Position numbers and translations under genes: made by a program. Of a stretch of DNA of 64,000 nucleotides, positions 1 through 6,687 are shown piece after piece. Below the pieces are notes generated by a model. The model did not search any database, was not told the DNA's origin, and saw only the letters and a list, made by a program, of their open reading frames with translations. This stretch comes from Furfurilactobacillus rossiae DSM 15814 (GTDB taxonomy: Bacteria; Bacillota; Bacilli; Lactobacillales; Lactobacillaceae): positions 1 through 64,000 of the forward strand of contig NZ_AUAW01000010.1 of the NCBI RefSeq assembly GCF_000428925.1. Direction: 5' to 3'. Positions within the stretch are counted from its first letter, which is position 1, and every line of letters starts with the position of its first letter.

Positions 1-224
1 TTTTGCTTTAACTCATCGCTCAGCTTAGTTTTCCGACCACATCGTGATCGCTTGTATTCGGCATCTGTTTGTGCTAATTCAGCCTGATAAGGTTGACATC
101 GAGATAATTCATAAGAAATTGTTGACGGTGATCGGTTCAGCCGAACGCCCATTTGGATATTGGACAGCCCTAGTTCACAAAAGGTTTCGATTTTAATTCG
201 TTCGGAATAGGTTATACTAGACAA
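1..224 (-). CDS. IS30-family transposase, N-terminal part (C-terminus off window)
   Basis: Reading the minus strand from a TTG at 224 gives SSITYSERIKIETFCELG, then a helix-turn-helix SNIQMGVRLNRSPSTISYEL and a basic GRKTKLSDELK segment, the standard opening of IS30-type transposases (N-terminal HTH that binds the inverted repeats; the DDE catalytic core lies outside the window). The start is supported by AGGAG (complement of 233-237) 8 nt upstream. The frame is open to base 1. The ribosome site and start codon are locked in a hairpin (see the separate entry). Confidence 0.8.
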   Translation of the reverse strand, partial: MSSITYSERIKIETFCELGLSNIQMGVRLNRSPSTISYELSRCQPYQAELAQTDAEYKRSRCGRKTKLSDELKQ

Positions 225-285
225 AAGATCAGCTCCTAAAAGATGGGTTTGTGGTAAACACCATTTTAAAGGAAGCTGATCTTTT
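223..285 (-). promoter_or_regulatory. Hairpin sequestering the transposase ribosome binding site
   Basis: Bases 223-237 (AAAAGATCAGCTCCT on +) pair with 270-285 with one bulged base. In minus-strand RNA entering from outside the element, this stem buries the AGGAG site and the first bases of the TTG start codon. Read on the plus strand the same hairpin is followed by a T-run, so it may also act as a terminator. Such sequestration would block transposase translation from read-through transcripts, a strategy known from other IS elements. Confidence 0.55.
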
Positions 286-369
286 TTGTCCGAACAGCGT
301 TCGGATTAATTTTACAATCTACCACAAGCTATTATTTGATGTTAATTAATGTCTGTTTAAAGCGGTCAC

Positions 370-527
370 TATATGAGCGAGAGGGCGCCAACATACCAAG
401 CCGTGAAGGTACCATTAATTCGGTGGCTTATCCGAATTTAAGTTACGGACGGTCGGCAAGGTTCAAGCCATCGCACTTCGATGGCTTGAACCGGTCCCAT
501 GGTGAGCTTGTCAATACCGGCAACCGG
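370..527 (+). repeat. Structured dispersed repeat, copy R1
   Basis: First of three related intergenic elements (others at 1683-1873 and 4169-4376), all in the same orientation. Shared skeleton: GAGGGCGCCAACA, CCGTGAAGGT, an AATTCGG/CCGAATT hairpin (417-423 with 432-438), TTACGGACGGTC, and the core TTGAACCGGTCCCA. Its main hairpin is a perfect 14-bp stem (460-473 with 479-492) unrelated in sequence to the stems at the same place in the other copies. The orientation of any transcript is not proven. R1 lacks the GGCGAGGTGAAAG block of the other two. Confidence 0.65.
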
Positions 528-541
528 GATCAAATCAAAAA

Positions 542-1570
542 CTATTCTTTCTCTAAGATCAGATCAACCAGATCATTAACATCAATGTCGCCAATATTCT
601 GTTTGTAATTACCGGCATTGAGTCCTTCTGTTAGGCCATCCTTGGTGTAAGCAACGTCAAGCATTGCCTTATCAACAATTGCTGGATCACCGCCATTGAT
701 AAAATCACCATAGGTTTTAAAATCAGCAATTTTATTATCTTTAAGTGTAAAGTTAAACGCCACGGTGCCAATCTGAAAATGTTTGGAGCGATATTCATCA
801 AAACCTGGATTCTCACCATAGTTCCAGGCATCGGTGTCGTACTTACCAGCTAACCGTTTGTCGATGATCTCCCAGTCATGGTCATTCAAGTGATAAGTTT
901 CGATTTTACTTACGTCGTCAACATGGAATAGCCGCTTTAATAATTCTGCGCGAAATGTTTCAATATCCAAATTTTGGAACTCAGGCTTCAAGTACGACAT
1001 GATGTTTGTCACCCGGCTATCAACCGATTTAACACCCTTTGATGCCAACTTGTCAGCTTCTGGTGTCAGTACGTCGCTCGCCGCTGTCAAATCTAAGTTG
1101 TACATCAATGTCCCACCGGCAGCATATGAATCGCCAACTTTAAACATCGTCATGCCAGAGAACTTTTTCCCGTCAATCACCATATCATTACGACCACGCA
1201 GTTGTGCATCCGTTGCTCCCATATCATGAAGAGCATTCAGAATGGGGTTGGCAAATGCATCAAAATGACCAAACTTACTCGTGTCACCGATAACAATGTT
1301 TTCAAAAATAATGTTACCAAAATCATGGTATACCGCTCCGCCACCAGAAGTACGGCGCACTAGCTTAATGTTTTTCTTTTTCAAATATGGCAGATCAACT
1401 TCTGCATAGGCATTTTGATGAACCCCAACAATAACGGACGGCTGATTTACATACACGATAAGACCGTGTCCTGGCAGACGCAGATCGTTTACTAAGTAAT
1501 TGTCTAACGACTGATTAACAATCGGGTCGTAGACCGGTTTGCCATTGCGACTAACATCAATTAAAAACAT
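542..1570 (-). CDS. lplA: Lipoate--protein ligase
   Basis: Cytosolic enzyme that activates lipoate with ATP and transfers it to the lysine of lipoyl domains of 2-oxoacid dehydrogenase complexes (or GcvH). The 342-aa protein has the full two-part layout: catalytic BPL/LplA fold with the lipoate-binding RRTSGGGAVYHD at about residues 72-83 and the adenylate-contacting lysine motif NDMVIDGKKFSG at 128-139, and a C-terminal accessory domain from about 245. No dehydrogenase genes lie nearby, so it stands alone, flanked on both sides by copies of the structured repeat. ATG start follows GAGGATAAAGC on the minus strand. Length is normal for LplA/LplJ. Confidence 0.93.
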   Translation of the reverse strand: MFLIDVSRNGKPVYDPIVNQSLDNYLVNDLRLPGHGLIVYVNQPSVIVGVHQNAYAEVDLPYLKKKNIKLVRRTSGGGAVYHDFGNIIFENIVIGDTSKFGHFDAFANPILNALHDMGATDAQLRGRNDMVIDGKKFSGMTMFKVGDSYAAGGTLMYNLDLTAASDVLTPEADKLASKGVKSVDSRVTNIMSYLKPEFQNLDIETFRAELLKRLFHVDDVSKIETYHLNDHDWEIIDKRLAGKYDTDAWNYGENPGFDEYRSKHFQIGTVAFNFTLKDNKIADFKTYGDFINGGDPAIVDKAMLDVAYTKDGLTEGLNAGNYKQNIGDIDVNDLVDLILEKE

Positions 1571-1682
1571 GCTTTATCCTCCCTTGGCTTCACAACGCGA
1601 CTAGATCGGTTATATTGTAAGCCTTTTCATGTTCGATAAAACAGTTTTATTCTCAACTGACCGAGCTGGTTTTTACATTATC

Positions 1683-1873
1683 TATATGAGCGAGAGGGCG
1701 CCAACATTGATACCGAGCCGTGAAGGTAACGTTAATTCGGTGGTTTATCCGAATTTAGGTTACGGACGGTCGCCAAGACTCGCGGTCTTTACGAGGCTTG
1801 GCGGCGAGGTGAAAGACCGTGAACTTCGGGCTTGAACCGGTCCCACGGCGAGCGTGTCAATGTTGGCAACCGG
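1683..1873 (+). repeat. Structured dispersed repeat, copy R2
   Basis: Best-preserved copy of the three-member family. A closing stem pairs GCCAACATTGA (1700-1710) with TCAATGTTGGC (1857-1867), 11 bp. Inside are the AATTCGG/CCGAATT hairpin (1734-1740 with 1749-1755), a 12-position stem with one mismatch (1771-1782 with 1792-1803), CCGTG/CACGG pairing, the GGCGAGGTGAAAG block and the core TTGAACCGGTCCCA. It fills most of the gap between lplA and the next gene. No open frame in it looks real. Confidence 0.7.
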
Positions 1874-1892
1874 AAGCGGAAGCGCGAACCAT

Positions 1893-2207
1893 CTACAATC
1901 CGTCAGTAATATTGTTTGAGGAACGTAATTGCTCAACGAGATCATCACTGATATGCTCGCTGGTGAACCGTTGCATCGGCGTCCACTGGTGACGTTCTTT
2001 GAATGGCACTGGATAAGCCGCAATAATGGCCACCATCAAGTTGTTTTCAGTTAGAAACAGTTGTCCCAAACGATCGAACTTGCCCTTCGTATGTTTGCCA
2101 ACCCGCCATTCATGTGGTTTGCCATCACCACTCACAACATATTTACCACTATCATCAGTCGTCATCGGAATGCCGACAAAGCGTGTCACTTCGTACTTAC
2201 CCTTCAT
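1893..2207 (-). CDS. Hypothetical protein, 104 aa
   Basis: Not recognised by family. A soluble small protein with no membrane segment or signal peptide; contains a DDSGKYVVSGDGKPHEWRVG stretch suggesting a beta-rich N-terminal half, followed by a more helical C-terminal half ending in SDDLVEQLRSS. The start is well supported: GGAGG lies 9 nt before the ATG at 2207 (minus strand). It is a single gene between structured repeat R2 and the divergent 72-aa gene at 2342. Codon use looks like that of its neighbours, so I take it as real. Confidence 0.6.
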   Translation of the reverse strand: MKGKYEVTRFVGIPMTTDDSGKYVVSGDGKPHEWRVGKHTKGKFDRLGQLFLTENNLMVAIIAAYPVPFKERHQWTPMQRFTSEHISDDLVEQLRSSNNITDGL

Positions 2208-2341
2208 TTGTTAATCCTCCAAATTATCTATTTTGATGTTACCACATCGTTTTCAAAAAAATTTTCAATTAATTGGTTCACATTGGTCAAAAAGGACTAC
2301 CATAGATGGTGATCATAAAAGAAAGGGAGGCTGATTTCAAC

Positions 2342-2560
2342 ATGGCACAAACAGTTGAAATGACAAAGTTACTAGATCAACCAATGAACGAAGTGTTTGA
2401 CTGGAGCGACAGCACCCTACCGATTCGCGACGCAGTATGGAACCACTACATGGACGAGGATACTCACGACACCAACAAAACGGCCGACGAAGTAGCACCT
2501 TACATGTCCATGAAGGACGACGAACTTAAGGCAGCGGTTGAAAAGTTGTTAAAGAAGTAG
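2342..2560 (+). CDS. Small acidic hypothetical protein, 72 aa
   Basis: A 72-residue soluble protein rich in Asp/Glu (DWSDSTLPIRDAVWNHYMDED, with a helical KDDELKAAVEKLLKK tail). I chose the ATG at 2342, not an upstream in-frame one at 2306, because AGGGAGG sits about 11 nt before it and the leading residues from 2306 read through that site. A terminator follows at 2591-2635. No family recognised; function unknown. Confidence 0.6.
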   Translation: MAQTVEMTKLLDQPMNEVFDWSDSTLPIRDAVWNHYMDEDTHDTNKTADEVAPYMSMKDDELKAAVEKLLKK

Positions 2561-2590
2561 TCGCGAACGACAATTAAACATTCCATTAAT

Positions 2591-2635
2591 AAATACCAGT
2601 CAGACGAATTTATCGTTCATCTGACTGGTATTTTG
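2591..2635 (+). terminator. Bidirectional intrinsic terminator
   Basis: AAATACCAGTCAGA pairs with the downstream TCTGACTGGTATTT, with T-rich sequence on the plus side and A-rich on the other. It separates the convergent 72-aa gene and the cation efflux gene. Confidence 0.75.
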
Positions 2636-2644
2636 TTTGTCTAT

Positions 2645-3787
2645 CTAATGCTTCTTGTGTTTGTGAATAGTTGCAGGGTCTGGCACAGTAGCCACGTCAG
2701 TATCAGTAATGCCGTACCGATGACGCATCAAACGTTCAATGCGTTCACTCAAACCATAACTGTCCAAAATATTCATGTCTGCATCTACATAGATCATCAC
2801 GTCTAGTGTCACAAGATTGCCGTTGTAGTGTGCCTTTAATTCGCCCACGCCACGGACACCGTCCACATCTTCAATTGCATCACGATACGTGGCTTCCATC
2901 CGAGGATCAAAGTAATCCGCCAAATTAAGACTGCTGTCTAAGAAAATCTTCAAGCCAGCAAATAAAATAAACAAGCCAACCACAACACTGGCCACGCCAT
3001 CCAGCCATGAAATGTTAAACAATAATGCCCCGGCGATTGATACAAACGTTCCGATACTGGTAAAGGCATCGCTTAAACTATCTTGTGCAGAAGCCGTTAA
3101 TGCAGCATTTTTCAATTTTCTGCCTGCTTGCCGATTCAAATACCATACGATCAGCATGATGACACTGGCAATAGCTGCCCCAATCAGCGCCACTGGTTGC
3201 GGAATGACACGCGTATCCGGATTAATAAGTCCCCGAATGCCGCTATAGATAACCTGCAGGGAAATACCGAGCATGATGACGCTGGTAACCAAAGTAAAAA
3301 TCGTTTCAGCACGAAATCGCGTAAAACGAACCCTTTGCATCGTTCCCATAGTTTGTTTTTGTTTAGTCATTCCGACACCACGATCAAATTCATCGTCGTC
3401 AGTATCCCTAGCAATGTGCAAACCAAGCATCAACAATAAACTAGATATAATCCCCGAAAGATTGTTAAACGCATCCGCACGCAAAGTTTGCGACTGACTT
3501 ATTGCTGCCAAAGCATATTCAATAACTGAAATTGAGACATATGCCACAACATTCAAGCTCAAATGTCGCATTGCTCCGCCCAATTTGCTAATTTCGGCTG
3601 CCTGCGTTTGTAACCAATTTCTTTGTTCTCGTTCTATGTGTCTTCCAATATGATTCTTAATGATTGTCGCGCTCCATCTTTTACTTTCGCTATCCAGCTT
3701 AGCGACTTTAAAGTATTGAAACAAGTAAAGTGAGTTGCCATCTATTTTAAATAAAATGCTAATTAACTTTGTCGCTTTCGTGCACAA
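2645..3787 (-). CDS. Cation diffusion facilitator (CDF) family transporter
   Basis: Membrane exporter for divalent cations (Zn, Mn, Fe or similar), proton-driven, of the CDF family. Visible features: hydrophobic segments through the first two thirds, the metal-site motif RADAFNNLSG in TM2, a second acidic site ASAQDSLSDAFTS in TM5, and a C-terminal cytoplasmic domain with MIYVDADMNILDSYGLSERIERLMRHRYGI typical of the dimerisation domain. The true start is uncertain: the longest frame opens with a TTG without a ribosome site and about 50 residues that do not look like the family; conserved sequence starts near NWLQTQAAEISKLGGAMRHLSLN. A damaged N-terminus or a rare start is possible. Confidence 0.85.
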   Translation of the reverse strand: MCTKATKLISILFKIDGNSLYLFQYFKVAKLDSESKRWSATIIKNHIGRHIEREQRNWLQTQAAEISKLGGAMRHLSLNVVAYVSISVIEYALAAISQSQTLRADAFNNLSGIISSLLLMLGLHIARDTDDDEFDRGVGMTKQKQTMGTMQRVRFTRFRAETIFTLVTSVIMLGISLQVIYSGIRGLINPDTRVIPQPVALIGAAIASVIMLIVWYLNRQAGRKLKNAALTASAQDSLSDAFTSIGTFVSIAGALLFNISWLDGVASVVVGLFILFAGLKIFLDSSLNLADYFDPRMEATYRDAIEDVDGVRGVGELKAHYNGNLVTLDVMIYVDADMNILDSYGLSERIERLMRHRYGITDTDVATVPDPATIHKHKKH

Positions 3788-3881
3788 AATTATGCAAACT
3801 TTCAGTGAAACGACTACAATAATAATTGTAATTGAGATTTGTGTTATGAATTTTCATAACCGTTGAAAGAGGTGAACATAC

Positions 3882-3992
3882 ATGGCAGAAGAATTCCCAG
3901 AAGGCCAAGAAGCCAAAGAAGAACGTCGTACCATCAATGTTGATGGTGTTGAAGTCACCCTGTTCGTTCGTGACGATAAGTTCAGCAAGTAA
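3882..3992 (+). CDS. Small protein, 36 aa
   Basis: A short frame starting ATG at 3882, 10 nt after AGAGGTGA, encoding MAEEFPEGQEAKEERRTINV and a further 16 residues (DGVEVTLFVRDDKFSK), then TAA, followed at once by a strong terminator (4007-4058). The isolated, well-initiated and well-terminated unit argues for a real mini-gene. The sequence has an acidic-basic N-terminal half and a short beta-strand-like second half; no signal peptide or membrane segment. Function unknown. Confidence 0.6.
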   Translation: MAEEFPEGQEAKEERRTINVDGVEVTLFVRDDKFSK

Positions 3993-4006
3993 TGTTTGTT
4001 TACACT

Positions 4007-4058
4007 AAATAAGTCCACCGAATGCCGTTTTCAAACGACGCCGGTGGACTTATTTTTT
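4007..4058 (+). terminator. Intrinsic terminator of the 36-aa gene
   Basis: AAATAAGTCCACCG (4007-4020) pairs with CGGTGGACTTATTT (from 4042), followed by a run of T. Strong 14-bp stem. Confidence 0.85.
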
Positions 4059-4168
4059 TACTTTTTTCAGATTTGAAAGCGTTCCGCCAGGCAGAGGCTC
4101 CGTTTCATGGGACGGTCGCAATCTTAAATTAGTTCCGTTTACATAACAAAATTTGATGACTTAGTAAT

Positions 4169-4376
4169 GGACGCGAATGAGCGCATCAGTAGCTGAAGGG
4201 CGTCAACACTGAAACCAAGGCGTGCAAGAATTGTAAATTCGAATGGTTTTCTCGAATTTACAACACGGACTGTCATGAAGCCTCGGTTTCCCACGAGGCT
4301 TCATGGCGAGGTGAAAGGCTTTGGGTTTCAGGAGTCTTGAACCGGTCCCACGACGGAGTTTCATTATTGACAACCA
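4169..4376 (+). repeat. Structured dispersed repeat, copy R3
   Basis: Most diverged copy of the family at 370-527 and 1683-1873. It keeps the core TTGAACCGGTCCCA and GGCGAGGTGAAAG but has new stems at the same places: TTGTAAATTCGA/TCGAATTTACAA (4231-4242 with 4252-4263) and CATGAAGCCTCG/CGAGGCTTCATG (4274-4285 with 4294-4305), both perfect 12-bp. The closing stem is short (GTCAA with TTGAC). It lies between the 36-aa gene and the 3' end of the MFS gene. Confidence 0.65.
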
Positions 4377-4464
4377 CAAGCGACATCAATCAGCACCTTC
4401 AAGCTTCCAACTTGATAAATATTCAATATGACTGAATTTTTTGTGCAATACAGCAAATCAAAGT

Positions 4465-5652
4465 TTATTTGCCATTCGGTTGTCTGTCAATGGCCAGTAC
4501 CAGCAGCCCCGCGCCAACAATATCCGCGGCACACAACCACATAAACATGGCGGGATACGACGTGGCTTCAATGATTAAGCTACCTAGTAAAGGTCCGACA
4601 GCCCGACCAAAACCGCCTGCCAGACTACTGATGGACTGAATGGTTCCCCGGTTGCCTGGCGTCGCAAATTCATTCAGCCAAGCCGGAATCGTTGGCATTA
4701 CGACCATTTCACCAAACGTCAGCAGCAACATCCCCATCACAAAATTAATATAATGTGGCTGGTGAATAATCATTAAAAATGAACATGCAAATACTACCGT
4801 ACCGAAAATGACTTGATATTTCTTGCGTGGAAAGATGCGTGGCAGGATTCGGTTTCCAAATGGCTGAATCAGTACAAGTACAACAGCGTTCAGTGTAAAC
4901 AATGCACTATACTCGGCCACACTAGCCCCGTGACTAGTCATGTATGTGGATAAATTAGTGTTCCACTGCGAGTATCCAATCCAAATCACAAAGAAAGCGA
5001 ACGCAATCAAAATAATTGAACGAAACGCGCCATGGATTGGGTTGGAAACAACATTATTCGTCGGTCCTTTAACTGTCTGAGCATTTCCATCCTCCAGTTT
5101 GAAAATATCGATGAGGACAGCTAGACCAAACAAGATTCCAGGAACAAGAAACGTGAGGTGAATACTGATGGCGAACAGCACACCGGCACTCAAAGAGCCA
5201 ACAGCCATCCCCACGTTGGCTGCGAGGAACGAATAGTTGAACATCAAAGGCTCATCAGCTTGCAAGATTGCAACCAGCCCGTTGAAGGATGCAAACGCCG
5301 TTCCGATACCTAGCCCATAAAAGACCAAAACAATCGGATACAGCGGCCAGGTTGGCGACAATGCAATAATTAATAATGACAATGAAGCAATCGTTTGACC
5401 AACAATAACTGGACCTTTATGACTCCATCGATCAAACAGCCGACCACCAATGACGTTGCCGACCATCGATGCACCTGAGAAAAACAATAACGTCGTGCCT
5501 GCCACTGACAACGGCTTTCCGAGAACCGTGTGAATATAGATCGTCGTAATTGGCATTACTAATCCGATTCCCATGTTGATCAACATGCTGATTAATAACA
5601 CCCACTTGTGCTTTAACACATGACAAAACATCCTTCCGCAAGAACAGCGCAT
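4465..5652 (-). CDS. MFS transporter, probable drug/solute exporter
   Basis: A 395-aa membrane protein with about 12 hydrophobic segments and the MFS loop 2-3 motif GGRLFDRWSHKGP near residues 68-80. The organisation resembles DHA-type exporters (MdtG/YfmO-like), but the substrate cannot be read. The ATG at 5652 is preceded by GGAAGG at a good distance; an internal ATG eight codons later has its ribosome site too close. A plausible promoter on the minus strand (TTGTAA, 16 nt, CATAAT) lies near 5695-5725. It reads away from the large structured RNA at 5851-6544. Confidence 0.85.
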   Translation of the reverse strand: MRCSCGRMFCHVLKHKWVLLISMLINMGIGLVMPITTIYIHTVLGKPLSVAGTTLLFFSGASMVGNVIGGRLFDRWSHKGPVIVGQTIASLSLLIIALSPTWPLYPIVLVFYGLGIGTAFASFNGLVAILQADEPLMFNYSFLAANVGMAVGSLSAGVLFAISIHLTFLVPGILFGLAVLIDIFKLEDGNAQTVKGPTNNVVSNPIHGAFRSIILIAFAFFVIWIGYSQWNTNLSTYMTSHGASVAEYSALFTLNAVVLVLIQPFGNRILPRIFPRKKYQVIFGTVVFACSFLMIIHQPHYINFVMGMLLLTFGEMVVMPTIPAWLNEFATPGNRGTIQSISSLAGGFGRAVGPLLGSLIIEATSYPAMFMWLCAADIVGAGLLVLAIDRQPNGK

Positions 5653-5812
5653 GTCAAACGCCTTCCATGAATCCGGTTAAACCGGTTGCTATCTATTATG
5701 GCAAAACAATAAATTTTTACAATGATCAATTCTCATATTGCCGGTATACCAATACTTTGAAATGGCTCTCAAAACATTTTAAAAGAATTTCTTAAGTTGG
5801 CGAGTTTTTCTT

Positions 5813-5827
5813 TTGTAAGCGGTTACG
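5813..5827 (+). promoter_or_regulatory. cre-like site at the promoter of the large ncRNA
   Basis: TTGTAAGCGGTTACG matches the CcpA operator consensus WTGNAANCGNWNNCW at all but the last position. It lies directly upstream of the -10-like TATACT at 5839-5844, so it would overlap the -35 zone of the putative ncRNA promoter. Confidence 0.5.
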
Positions 5828-5850
5828 TTTCGTGTTACTATACTGGTGAG

Positions 5851-6544
5851 GAAAGGTATTACCTCCTCAGTCGACGCCTTCTCATAGAAACTGTGCCGGG
5901 TTGGTTCTTGGAACCACGGTTGACAGTTTGATTGCTACCCCGGCATTTTCAGCCGGTAGTCCGCAGGCCACGTAAAGTTATGATGTTGAAAGACATCTGT
6001 CGCGCATTGATGACGTAATTAGCCGTCCGCGCCAAAAGTCGGTGACTAGTAGGTTATGGTAGCTACTCGAATTAAAGCTCCAACAAGTTCTGTTTCATCT
6101 GTTTCAAAAGTTCTATACCAAAGTTTCAAGTTGAGCATGTGATGTTGGTTGTTTTTCAACTCTCTAAGCAGGCGATACCAATGACCAAGTTTGTATAACA
6201 GAAACTCGATGCTTTGAGTTTCCACGTTTCCCGTACCAAAACCGTAAAGGATTCACTTGGGAGGTGTATGGCCGATACAGAGTCATATGTGTTCCACGCG
6301 TAATACCGATACCGCCGTTTGCCTGTCGATCAAATGGTGATGAGCGGCCAGTGGTAATGTTGATTACTACTCCGCCCACATTAGCAGACAGTTTACAAGT
6401 GGGCAGGTAGGTCAGGACACGGCGTTACGTAAATTAAATATTGAGGTGTTAGCTCATTCCGAATTGTAAAACGAATGTCACGCCGATTGAGGATCTTTCC
6501 TTGATGTAACAGGTTCCGGGTAGAGAAGGCTCGGAGCCTTTTTT
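5851..6544 (+). ncRNA. Candidate giant structured ncRNA (GOLLD/ROOL-like), about 0.7 kb
   Basis: About 700 nt without a credible gene, between a -10-like TATACT (5839-5844) and a terminator (6526-6544). Local pairing is dense: AAACTGT/ACAGTTT (5888-5894, 5923-5929) interleaved with GCCGGG/CCCGGC (5895-5900, 5939-5944), a pseudoknot pattern; GGTTC/GAACC (5903-5915); CCGGC/GCCGG (5940-5956, competing); GATGT/ACATC (5982-5997); GAAACTC/GAGTTTC (6201-6222); GTGGTAAT/ATTACTAC (6351-6370); GCCCAC/GTGGGC (6374-6404). Size, lack of coding and occurrence in lactobacilli fit the GOLLD or ROOL classes, which are known from this group; I cannot match it to either by eye, so a new class is possible. No phage genes adjoin it. 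Confidence 0.65.
6526..6544 (+). terminator. Terminator of the large ncRNA
   Basis: AAGGCT, loop CGG, AGCCTT, then six T. A second hairpin follows at 6572-6631. Confidence 0.8.
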
Positions 6545-6571
6545 GTGCAACGATTCAAGTAATTTAAATAG

Positions 6572-6631
6572 CAAACTGCCACCCAATCGACCTCTAGGTC
6601 AACTGAATGGCAGTTTGAAATAATCTTTTTT
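6572..6631 (+). terminator. Bidirectional terminator between ncRNA and kinase gene
   Basis: CAAACTGCCA (6572-6581) pairs with TGGCAGTTTG (6608-6617), followed by AAATAATCTTTTTT. It sits at the convergent end of the minus-strand kinase gene. Confidence 0.65.
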
Positions 6632-6687
6632 TCTATCGCCTTTCACTCAGGCATCAACACTTTTGACAAATATCGAGTTGTCGCCTT

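Larger units (their letters stand above)
1..330 (-). mobile_element. IS30-family insertion sequence, one end, truncated by window edge
   Basis: The element holds the start of an IS30-type transposase on the minus strand and about 105 bp of upstream end sequence. The outer end is probably near 330, where a TGTGGTAGATTGTAAAA-type end reads inward; I cannot see the other inverted repeat or a target duplication because the window cuts the element. The structured repeat starting at about 370 follows closely. Family assignment rests on the transposase N-terminus, so the exact IS name is unknown. Confidence 0.7.

Noticed and set aside
336-608. Open frame on the plus strand
   Set aside because: It covers structured repeat R1 and the antisense of the lplA end; composition is not coding-like and there is no ribosome site.
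1629-1835. Plus-strand frame of 68 codons
   Set aside because: Overlaps repeat R2 and has no ribosome site; shares residues with the frame in R1 only because the repeat is shared.
370-4376. T-box or other known riboswitch for the three repeats
   Set aside because: No T-box AGGGUGGAACCGCG-type sequence, no consistent position upstream of genes; the copies lie mainly between 3' ends, so a known riboswitch class is not supported.
6164-6379. Minus-strand frame of 71 codons inside the ncRNA region
   Set aside because: No ribosome site, unnatural composition, and it overlaps perfect hairpins of the opposite strand; treated as chance.
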